DNA from: DSNY01 sp016861185
GTDB lineage: Bacteria > Pseudomonadota > Gammaproteobacteria > Burkholderiales > Burkholderiaceae_F
Reading direction: 5' to 3'
Assembly: GCA_030263275.1 (NCBI GenBank)
Contig: SZOR01000116.1
Coordinates: 1 to 12,250 of the forward strand
DNA: 12,250 nucleotides
Part shown: positions 6,304 to 11,838 of the stretch, in pieces
Position numbering within the stretch: position 1 is the stretch's first letter
Layout of the letters: every line of letters starts with the position of its first letter
The notes under the pieces: generated by a model
What the model saw: the letters and a program-made list of their open reading frames with translations, nothing else
The model's database searches: none
What the model was told of the DNA's origin: nothing
Translations under genes and position numbers: made by a program

Positions 6304-6337
6304 ACCTTGGAGAGAATCCGCCGGCATCCGGCAAGGT
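6304..6337. repeat. Nested inverted repeat abutting the tRNA junction
   Basis: ACCTTG (6304-6309) and CAAGGT (6332-6337) form a 6-bp inverted pair; inside it GCCGG/CCGGC (6320-6324 and 6328-6332) forms a second, partly overlapping hairpin with loop CAT. The structure begins at the first base where tRNA-Lys similarity ends, so it belongs to the element. It could be an integrase or accessory-protein site; this is inference. Confidence 0.4.
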
Positions 6338-6428
6338 CTAGTCCGCATGTCCTGATCCCCCTTTAAGGCGTTGAATTTACGACGGGAATGCTTGTCACTT
6401 AGTCCGCCTTCGTTCATACTTGTCCGCC
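6338..6428 (+). repeat. Three CTWGTCCGC direct repeats between att and int
   Basis: CTAGTCCGC (6338-6346), CTTAGTCCGCC (6398-6408) and CTTGTCCGCC (6419-6428) share the core GTCCGC preceded by CT(T)A or CTT. The last two start 21 bases apart, about two helical turns. Short spaced repeats between the crossover site and int are typical of arm-type integrase or excisionase sites, so that is the suggested role; it is not proven. Confidence 0.45.
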
Positions 6429-6446
6429 AGAAGCCGCCGAGCAAAT

Positions 6447-6466
6447 GGGGACCAGAACGGGGACCA
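6447..6466 (+). repeat. Tandem GGGGACCA repeat before int
   Basis: GGGGACCA occurs at 6447-6454 and 6459-6466, a 12-base period, ending two bases before the integrase ATG. The second copy may serve as the ribosome-binding site (GGGGA, five bases before ATG), so a protein or RNA acting on the pair could affect int translation. Confidence 0.4.
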
Positions 6467-6467
6467 A

Positions 6468-7838
6468 ATGGGCAAGCTCACCGACAAGGCCCTGCGTGAC
6501 GCCAAGGCGCGGGATCGAGCATACCGGCTGACAGGCGCCGGGCACTATGGGCACGGCCGACTGATCTGTCAGATCGCGCCGAGCGGAACGAAGACGTTCT
6601 TCTTCCGCTATCGGGCGCAGGGCGCGGACCGGCTGATCAAGGTCGGTCCCTACGATCCCGAGGGCCGGCCCGGATACTTCACCCTCAAGAAGGCCACGGA
6701 CGAAGCCCGCAGGCTCGGCGACCGGCTGCAGAGAACGCCGGATCTGAAAGAGGCGATCGAACTCGAGAAGCACGCCGAGCAGAAGGAACGGCGCGCAAAA
6801 CTGATGGAGGCGAAGGCCGCTAAGGCGAAGTCGCTGCGGGCGCTGCTGGCGGTCTACGTGGCGCATCTGCGGCGTCTGGGCAAGCCGTCGGCCAACGATG
6901 CCGAGGGCATCTTCGCCCGCCATGTGGTCGAGGCGTATCCGGAGCTAGCGGATCAACCCGCGTCGAGCCTCGACGCCGAAGCGTTTGCCGAGATCCTGCG
7001 GCGGCTGATCGAGCGCGGCAAGTCGCGCACCGCAGGCAAGTTGCGCAGCTACGTTGCCGCCGCGTACAACCTGGCTCTGCGAGCAGCGACCGATCCGACG
7101 GCCCCGGCCGATGCGCTCGGCTTTCGGCTCCCTGCCAATCCGGCCGCTGCGACGAAGGCGCATTCCGGCGTGCAGGCGCGCGCGCGCGTGCTGAGCGCGG
7201 CGGAGTTGCGGCAATTCATGGATGCCATGGACGGCGTGAGCGAGCTACAGCGCGACGCTTTCGCGCTGCTGCTGCTCTTGGGCGGCCAGCGGCCGGCGCA
7301 GCTCATGCGCGCGACCGTAAGCGATGCGGACCTGCCGGGGCGGACCTTGACGCTGTACGACAGCAAGGGCAAGCGGGCGAAACCGCGCACGCATGTGTTG
7401 CCCCTGTCGGATGCGGCAGCGGAGATCGTGCGGCGCCGGCTCGACGCGGCGGAGGCGCTGGGGTGCGAATGGCTCTTTTCGTCGGACGGCAAGGCGGCGC
7501 TTCGATTGGAGACGCTTTCGGCCACCGTCAAGGCAATCTCCGACCAGATGGTGAAGAAGCGGCAGGCGCGCGCAGGGTTTCAGTTGCGCGACATCCGCCG
7601 TACCTGCGAAACGATGCTGGCGGATCTCGGAGTGAGCAAAGATGTGCGGGCACAACTTCTTTCGCACGGACTGAGCGGGATTCAGGACAAGCACTACGAC
7701 AGGCACACGTACATGCGGGAGAAGGCGAACGCCCTGACCGCATGGGAAAGGCGGCTGGCCGAGATCAAGGCGGCTGCCGCGATTCCGTCGAACGTGGCCG
7801 ACCTGCAAGCGGCCAGGACGCGGCGGGCGAGCGCATGA
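6468..7838 (+). CDS. int: Tyrosine-type site-specific integrase with arm-binding domain
   Basis: A 456-aa tyrosine recombinase of the prophage/P4-island type that would insert and excise the element at tRNA-Lys. Seen: the N-terminal arm-DNA-binding domain (MGKLTDKALRDAK..., residues 1-85, DUF4102-like), a charged linker rich in Lys/Glu (95-125), a core-binding helical domain (about 125-235), and the catalytic domain with R275 in GGQRPAQLMR, the second box RDIRRT (R374-x-x-R377), H400 in LLSHG and the nucleophile Y410 in KHYDRH. Arg replaces the usual His at the first place of HxxR. ATG at 6468 is chosen because MGKLTD is the conserved family opening; a TTG 48 bases upstream is less likely. 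It reads away from the att junction. Its codon use is like its neighbours. Confidence 0.93.
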   Translation: MGKLTDKALRDAKARDRAYRLTGAGHYGHGRLICQIAPSGTKTFFFRYRAQGADRLIKVGPYDPEGRPGYFTLKKATDEARRLGDRLQRTPDLKEAIELEKHAEQKERRAKLMEAKAAKAKSLRALLAVYVAHLRRLGKPSANDAEGIFARHVVEAYPELADQPASSLDAEAFAEILRRLIERGKSRTAGKLRSYVAAAYNLALRAATDPTAPADALGFRLPANPAAATKAHSGVQARARVLSAAELRQFMDAMDGVSELQRDAFALLLLLGGQRPAQLMRATVSDADLPGRTLTLYDSKGKRAKPRTHVLPLSDAAAEIVRRRLDAAEALGCEWLFSSDGKAALRLETLSATVKAISDQMVKKRQARAGFQLRDIRRTCETMLADLGVSKDVRAQLLSHGLSGIQDKHYDRHTYMREKANALTAWERRLAEIKAAAAIPSNVADLQAARTRRASA

Positions 7839-7898
7839 ACACGTGCCCGATTCGCGTTGATTGGTTGCCGCACCGCGCCGGCCGGATGCCGGTAGAGC

Positions 7899-7931
7899 GG
7901 CGCGAACGGGTGTCGTTGCACCCGCCGCGCC
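7899..7931 (+). other. Extended hairpin downstream of int
   Basis: GGCGC (7899-7903) pairs with GCGCC (7927-7931) and, inside a small internal loop, CGGGTG (7907-7912) pairs with CACCCG (7919-7924) around TCGTTG. This 11-bp two-part stem is 60 bases past the int stop and 20 bases before the ribosome-binding site of the next gene. With no T-tract it may be a weak terminator or an attenuator. A smaller CCGGC/GCCGG hairpin sits just before it (7878-7892). No clear promoter is seen in 7839-7964. Confidence 0.45.
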
Positions 7932-7964
7932 TGACCACAACCGACCTAACAAGGAGGTCATGTC

Positions 7965-8249
7965 ATGGCTAAGAGCAAAGATAGCAAGGGCAACGCGCTA
8001 TCTGCCGGCGGGCTTGCGCGCGACGCGGACGGCAATCATGCCGACCTGCCAACCGATCTCGCGCATTCGATCACCGGCGAGCTACTGGACGTATTGACGC
8101 TGTTAGTCGCGGCGGCGCATGAACGCAACGGCACGCTCGTCGAAGAATCGGACGAGCTGACGAATCACGACACCCGCGCCGATGCGCTGCTCTACATGGC
8201 GAAAACCAAGCTGCGCGGGGTAATCCGCAGCATGGACCCCTACGTCTGA
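7965..8249 (+). CDS. Hypothetical 94-aa protein of the mobile element
   Basis: Not recognised. It is a small acidic, soluble protein with no membrane segment or signal peptide. The N-terminal 35 residues are polar and probably disordered (MAKSKDSKGNALSAGGLARDADG). From LAHSITGELLDVLTLLVAAAHERNG onward two or three amphipathic helices are likely, ending in GVIRSMDPYV. It has a near-perfect ribosome-binding site, AAGGAGGT at 7951-7958, six bases before this ATG. A second ATG at 7960 in another frame would open only a short, unlikely peptide. The strong translation signal suggests a product needed in quantity, such as a regulator or an anti-host protein; this is inference from the signal alone. 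Confidence 0.75.
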   Translation: MAKSKDSKGNALSAGGLARDADGNHADLPTDLAHSITGELLDVLTLLVAAAHERNGTLVEESDELTNHDTRADALLYMAKTKLRGVIRSMDPYV

Positions 8250-8286
8250 TGACTCAGGCGAAGTCGTTCTGCGGTCAAAGAATAGG

Positions 8287-8319
8287 TCGCGCCTAGCCCG
8301 ACGGGGCGAAAACGTCGGT
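8287..8319 (+). other. Gap between the two unknown genes, with a hairpin
   Basis: The 125-base gap 8250-8374 holds the inverted pair CCGACG/CGTCGG (within this span) around a 9-base loop, and a purine-rich ribosome-binding region (GAGGG) at its end. No T-tract or clear promoter hexamers are visible. Confidence 0.25.
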
Positions 8320-8374
8320 CACCCTGCCGGCGCTGGCGCGGCTCCCTTCTCTTTCAGGGGCGTGAGGGTGCGCG

Positions 8375-9235
8375 ATGCGGCGGACAGGCGACCTGCCCGA
8401 TCTACCGACAGCGGGGCAGTTGTTGGAATTGTGGAAGCTGGCCGAGCGTTTTGAGAGCGCCATTCGGCGTTCGCCGTACGACTACCTGACCGGCGCGTGG
8501 CAGCCCTCCGAACTGCTCCCGCCCGACGACCCCGGGAGGGTCGAAAAATCAGAACCGTTGGCAAAGCGTCGGCGCGCTGGTCTGCTGTACGAGGGGGAAC
8601 TCCCTACGTTCTCTTTACCCGTCGATCGCGTCGAGAACGAGCGCAGACACCGGACGGCGCTTCAAGCGCGGTTCCAGGAGGCGTTGCGGTCGAACGCTGC
8701 ATACAGGCAGCTTCATTCACTACCTGCGTTCCGCGAGCTGCTGAAATCGTTTCAGTTTCAGACTGCACAGAGGATGACACCGGCAGACGGGCGTCTAAAC
8801 GCGCCCGACGCCTATGCAATGTTCATTCAGGCAGTAGCCTCCAGCCTGGCGATGTTTCGTGGCGGGCGCATGAAGGTTGCGAACGCCGAGGTCCGCGAGC
8901 GCGCCGCGAAGTTGATCGACAAGCTGTTAGAGCTACGCGAAGAGGGGGTCAGCCCTCCGTTCATTGGTGCGGTGAGCCAGCCGAGTGGCGGTGCGCGCGT
9001 CGCTTCTCTCGCCGACGAACTCGATCGATGGCGCAAGGAACTACGTTCTCCCTTGCCGCCGGATCGCCGACGTAACGAACGTAACGACGCTTTCGTTCGT
9101 CATCGCTTCGCCATGAAAGTGTTCCGCGATTGCGTTGGGCGAGACTCCGGCTCGCTTCGGCTGGCGGACAGTCTCGCCGAGCACTTCGCGGCCCTGATCG
9201 GCTACAAGAACCCCGCCGCTCAGGTCTCGCGATAA
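8375..9235 (+). CDS. Hypothetical 286-aa helical protein of the mobile element
   Basis: Not recognised. The protein appears all-helical and soluble, rich in Arg, Glu and Leu, with no signal peptide, transmembrane helix, nucleotide-binding loop or metal-binding cluster. Segments likely to be helices: 13-33 (AGQLLELWKLAERFESAIRR), 85-130, 145-190 and 258-280; a proline/arginine-rich linker (SPLPPDRRRNERND) lies near 225-240. ATG at 8375 has GAGGG eight bases upstream and gives the longest plausible frame; the stop TAA is directly followed by a strong hairpin. It stands alone between the 94-aa gene and the AlpA-replication operon, a place where satellites and genomic islands often carry accessory (defence or interference) genes. 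Function cannot be assigned; a phage-inhibition role would be speculation. Confidence 0.72.
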   Translation: MRRTGDLPDLPTAGQLLELWKLAERFESAIRRSPYDYLTGAWQPSELLPPDDPGRVEKSEPLAKRRRAGLLYEGELPTFSLPVDRVENERRHRTALQARFQEALRSNAAYRQLHSLPAFRELLKSFQFQTAQRMTPADGRLNAPDAYAMFIQAVASSLAMFRGGRMKVANAEVRERAAKLIDKLLELREEGVSPPFIGAVSQPSGGARVASLADELDRWRKELRSPLPPDRRRNERNDAFVRHRFAMKVFRDCVGRDSGSLRLADSLAEHFAALIGYKNPAAQVSR

Positions 9236-9262
9236 CCCCGCAAACTCCGCTTTATTGCGGGG
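9236..9262 (+). terminator. Hairpin directly after the 286-aa gene
   Basis: CCCCGCAA (9236-9243) pairs perfectly with TTGCGGGG (9255-9262) across an 11-base loop, starting on the base after the TAA stop. An 8-bp GC-rich stem in this position suggests transcription termination or mRNA 3'-end protection, though no T-tract follows. It would separate this gene from the operon starting at 9322. Confidence 0.5.
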
Positions 9263-9321
9263 CGCGCAGCCACTACACAACAGGACGGTCATAGTTCGCG
9301 GACCTTCAATGGGGTTCGCCA

Positions 9322-9588
9322 ATGACCACTACTCGAATCTTGCGGCTGCCTGACGTGCGAGCGCGTGCCGGCATCTGTCGCACCACGGTCTACGACCGCA
9401 TCGCACGCGGCACTTGGACGCGCGGCGTGAAGCTTGGCGCGCGCGCCGTTGGCTGGCCGAAGTCTGAGGTCGAGGCGATCGTCGCGGCGCACGTTGCTGG
9501 TTGGAGCGAAGACCAGATCCGCACGCTTGTCGATCACCTGCACGCATCGCGTGCCACGGCGGTCGATCATCTGCTCGGTGCGCAATGA
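9322..9588 (+). CDS. AlpA-family DNA-binding regulator/excisionase
   Basis: An 88-aa protein with the AlpA/MerR-like winged helix: RILRLPDVRARAGICRTTVYDRIARGTWTRGVKLGARAVGWPKSEVEAIVAAHVAG. The helix-turn-helix is at about residues 10-27 (VRARAGICRTTVYDRIARG) and the GWPKSEVEAI wing is characteristic. In P4-like elements AlpA activates int or acts with excision; here the likely targets are int/att sites or its own operon. The C-terminal extension SEDQIRTLVDHLHASRATAVDHLLG is probably a helical dimerisation part. GGGG seven bases before the ATG is a fair ribosome-binding site. It is the first gene of a run in which each stop overlaps the next start. Recognition of the family is good; the exact role is inferred. 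Confidence 0.8.
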   Translation: MTTTRILRLPDVRARAGICRTTVYDRIARGTWTRGVKLGARAVGWPKSEVEAIVAAHVAGWSEDQIRTLVDHLHASRATAVDHLLGAQ

Positions 9589-9767
9589 CGCGCGACGACC
9601 TGCGCGTTGCTTTACACCGCGTGGCGGACGCGGCCATTGATGCCGATGACGCACTGCGCGAGCACGGCGCGGGCGACCGACTCGACTCCGCAATCGCGAC
9701 GCTGACCCACACGGTCGAGCGGGTGGTCGTGGCGCACGCGACGCTGCGCGGCGGGTCGCCGTCATGA
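9585..9767 (+). CDS. Hypothetical 60-aa protein
   Basis: Not recognised. A 60-aa acidic, helical protein (MTRDDLRVALHRVADAAIDADDALREHG..., then a Leu/Val-rich helix DSAIATLTHTVERVVVAHATL). The pattern suggests two antiparallel helices, perhaps a small dimer or partner protein. The ATG at 9585 overlaps the alpA stop (ATGA) and its own stop overlaps the next start (ATGA), which supports it as a real gene. A longer frame from 9501 would overlap alpA heavily and is rejected. Confidence 0.65.
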   Translation: MTRDDLRVALHRVADAAIDADDALREHGAGDRLDSAIATLTHTVERVVVAHATLRGGSPS

Positions 9768-10054
9768 CGCCGCGCCGTCCAGGCGGGTTCCGCCGTGATC
9801 GTCTTCCCTCGCCGCCGGTGTACTTCCACAGCGTCAACCTCAAGTTGATCGGCAAGGGCGCATGGCGTTCGGCGCTGTGCCCCTTTCACGACGACACGCA
9901 CGCCAGCTTGCGCGTGCGAATCGAGAACGGGGCTTTTCGCTGCATGGCCTGCGGCGCGCATGGCGGCGACGTGCTGGCGTTTCATCGGCTGCGCACGGGC
10001 AAGCGCTTCGTTGAGGCCGCGCGCGAGTTGGGCGCATGGGTGGGCGACCGATGA
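9764..10054 (+). CDS. CHC2-type zinc-finger primase subunit
   Basis: A 96-aa protein that is essentially only the zinc-binding domain of DnaG-type primases. Seen: a basic N-terminus, then YFHSVNLKLIGKGAWRSALCPFHDDTHASLRVRIENGAFRCMACGAHGGDVLAFH. The zinc ligands are C39, H42, C60 and C63 (C-x2-H...C-x2-C); the pattern F-x-C-x-x-C-G-x-x-G-D matches the family. The domain in DnaG helps choose the template initiation site. There is no TOPRIM or RNA-polymerase core in this gene; the TOPRIM lies in the next gene, which it overlaps by four bases (ATGA), so the two products very likely act together at the element's origin. It is shorter than the whole DnaG (about 580 aa), as expected for a split primase. 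Confidence 0.88.
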   Translation: MTPRRPGGFRRDRLPSPPVYFHSVNLKLIGKGAWRSALCPFHDDTHASLRVRIENGAFRCMACGAHGGDVLAFHRLRTGKRFVEAARELGAWVGDR

Positions 10055-11838
10055 GCGCCCCGCCGGAAGTCAAAGCAGCAGCGCGGCGATTCGCGCAAGG
10101 CTACCTGGCCAAAGGCTTCAAGCCAGCCGGGCTGCACTGCTACACGGCCCGCGACGGGGCGGCGACTTACTGGCGCATGCGGCTGAAGCATCCCGGGTCC
10201 GGCGAGAAAGTCATACGTCCAATCCATCTTAACGGCAGCGGCTACGTGCTGGGCGAACCGGACTTCGCCAACAAGCCGAAACCGATCTACCGGCTGCATG
10301 AGATCGCCGCGACCGAACCGCAGCAGCCCGTCTGGTGGGTCGAGGGCGAACAGAAGGCGGACGCACTTGCGCGGCTCGGGCTGGTGGCAACGACCGCCGG
10401 CGGCGCGAACGACGACGACCGGCGCGACTTCGAGCCGCTGCGCGGCCGGCGCGTCATCGTCTGGCCCGACAACGACGACCCGGGCCGCGCGCACGGCGAG
10501 CGGGTGGCGGCAAAGCTGCGGGCGCTCGGCTGCACGGTCGAAATCCTCGAAATCGACCCGCTGGGGCTGCCGAAGGGCGGCGACGTGATTGACTACCTGG
10601 CGGCGCATCCGGAGGCAACGGCGGCCGCTCTGATGGCGCTGGCGCGGCGTTCCGTGGGCGATGCCACCGCAACGCCGCTGGCGGTCGGACCGAGCGAACC
10701 CGAGGCGCTGCTCGTATCCGCTGCGGCGGTGAAGCCCGAGCCGATCCTCTGGCTTTGGCGCGACTGGCTTGCAGCGGGCAAGCTGCACATCCTGGCCGGC
10801 GCACCGGGCACGGGCAAGACGACGATCGCGCTCGACTTGGCGGCCACGGTCACGACCGGCGGGCGCTGGCCGGACCGTAGTCCATCGCCAGCGGGTGACG
10901 TGCTGATGTGGTCGAGCGAGGACGGCTGCGCCGACACGATCGTGCCGCGCCTGATCGTGGCAGGCGCCGAGCGCAGCCGCTTTCACTTCATTCAAGGCGT
11001 GCGCGATGTCGAGGGCACGCGACCGTTCGACCCCGCCTATGACGTGCCGGCGTTGCGGCGGGCTTTGGGCTCCATCGCTGAACCGCGCTTGCTGATCGTC
11101 GATCCGATCGTCTCGGCCGTCGCCGGGGACGGCAACAAGTCCAACGACGTACGGCGCGCGCTGCAGCCGTTGGTGGATCTGGCGGCCGAGTACGGCTGCG
11201 CCGTGATCGGCATCACGCATCACTCGAAGAACACCAAAGGCGCCGATCCCGTCGAGCGGGTGACGGGCAGCATCGCTTTCGGGGCGCTGGCGCGGTTGGT
11301 CTTCGCCACCGCAAAGATGCCCGACGGCGAGGACGGGCCGAGCCGGATCTTTACGCGCGCGAAGTCCAACATCGGACCGGACGGCGGTGGCTACCGCTAC
11401 GGACTGGCACAAGCCGACGTGCTGGCGGATTCAACGATCCGCGCCTCGCGTGTCGAATGGGGCGAAGCGCTCGAAGGCACCGCGCGGGATCTGCTGGCCG
11501 AGGCCGAGATCGCCGGCGAGGACACGGCCGAGGAAAGGAAGGATGCGGCCGATTGGCTGCGCGATCTGCTGATGGCCGGCCCGCTGGCGGCCGGCGAGGT
11601 GCAACGGTTCGCTGAGCGGGACGGGTTCAAGTGGCGCACCGTCCAGCGCGCCAAGAAGAAGGCGGGGGTGGTGTTCGAGCGCGACCGCTTCGGACCCGGC
11701 GCGAAGTACGTCTGGCGGCTCGCCATGCCTGCCACCGAGGCCCCATGTATGCCATGCGTGCCAAGCTTGGAATCTGGCACACATGGCACGCATGGAGCGC
11801 ATGGGCCGGAATCACCCACGGATCGGGAGTGGTTCTAA
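10051..11838 (+). CDS. TOPRIM primase / RecA-like helicase fusion (RepA-like replication protein)
   Basis: A 595-aa replication protein for the element. Domains in order: a basic N-terminal region (1-90) with a possible remnant of the primase core; a TOPRIM domain with WVEGEQKADAL (catalytic E98) and VIVWPDNDDPGR (D140, D142) at about 94-185; a RepA/AAA_25-type ATPase with Walker A GAPGTGKT at 250-257, SSEDG, Walker B LLIVD (D351) and GITHHSKN at 387-394; and a C-terminal winged-helix-like part (about 493-557, DWLRDLLMAGPLAAGEVQRFAERDGFKWRTVQRAKKKAG). The last 35 residues (MPCVPS...GTHGTHGAHG) are low-complexity and coincide with a DNA inverted repeat. ATG at 10051 overlaps the CHC2 gene's stop. 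The stop TAA overlaps the next gene's ATG. It probably unwinds and primes the element's origin. Confidence 0.9.
   Translation: MSAPPEVKAAARRFAQGYLAKGFKPAGLHCYTARDGAATYWRMRLKHPGSGEKVIRPIHLNGSGYVLGEPDFANKPKPIYRLHEIAATEPQQPVWWVEGEQKADALARLGLVATTAGGANDDDRRDFEPLRGRRVIVWPDNDDPGRAHGERVAAKLRALGCTVEILEIDPLGLPKGGDVIDYLAAHPEATAAALMALARRSVGDATATPLAVGPSEPEALLVSAAAVKPEPILWLWRDWLAAGKLHILAGAPGTGKTTIALDLAATVTTGGRWPDRSPSPAGDVLMWSSEDGCADTIVPRLIVAGAERSRFHFIQGVRDVEGTRPFDPAYDVPALRRALGSIAEPRLLIVDPIVSAVAGDGNKSNDVRRALQPLVDLAAEYGCAVIGITHHSKNTKGADPVERVTGSIAFGALARLVFATAKMPDGEDGPSRIFTRAKSNIGPDGGGYRYGLAQADVLADSTIRASRVEWGEALEGTARDLLAEAEIAGEDTAEERKDAADWLRDLLMAGPLAAGEVQRFAERDGFKWRTVQRAKKKAGVVFERDRFGPGAKYVWRLAMPATEAPCMPCVPSLESGTHGTHGAHGPESPTDREWF
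11739..11808. repeat. Iteron-like inverted repeat in the 3' end of the primase-helicase gene
   Basis: CCATGCGTGCCA (11752-11763) and TGGCACGCATGG (11784-11795) are perfect 12-bp inverted repeats, and flanking GGCC/CATG matches extend the imperfect arms to 11739-11763 and 11784-11807. The right arm also reads as three 9-base direct repeats beginning CATGG: CATGGCACG, CATGGAGCG, CATGGGCCG. The left arm carries their inverse. The palindrome CCAAGCTTGG (11761-11770) overlaps the left arm's inner end. The DNA pattern forces the odd peptide GTHGTHGAHG. Candidate replication origin or protein-binding array; function unproven. Confidence 0.65.

Noticed and set aside
6250..6330. Intact tRNA-Lys gene
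   Set aside because: The 5' acceptor strand, D-arm and most of the 5' anticodon stem are missing, so only a fragment is present.
6145..6366. Plus-strand frame with GREGFEPSTNGL
   Set aside because: This peptide is the familiar mistranslation of tRNA sequence; the bases are the tRNA-Lys 3' fragment.
7861..8097. Alternative frame using the ATG at 7960 or an upstream GTG
   Set aside because: It has the same ribosome-binding site nearby but gives a short, motif-free product overlapping the better-supported 94-aa frame.
9041..9322. Minus-strand 93-codon frame overlapping the end of the 286-aa gene
   Set aside because: It is antisense to the 286-aa gene over most of its length, crosses the 9236-9262 hairpin and lacks any recognisable motif.
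9982..11412. Long minus-strand open frame (476 codons) opposite the primase-helicase gene
   Set aside because: Antisense to clear TOPRIM and Walker motifs; composition is that of a reverse-frame shadow.
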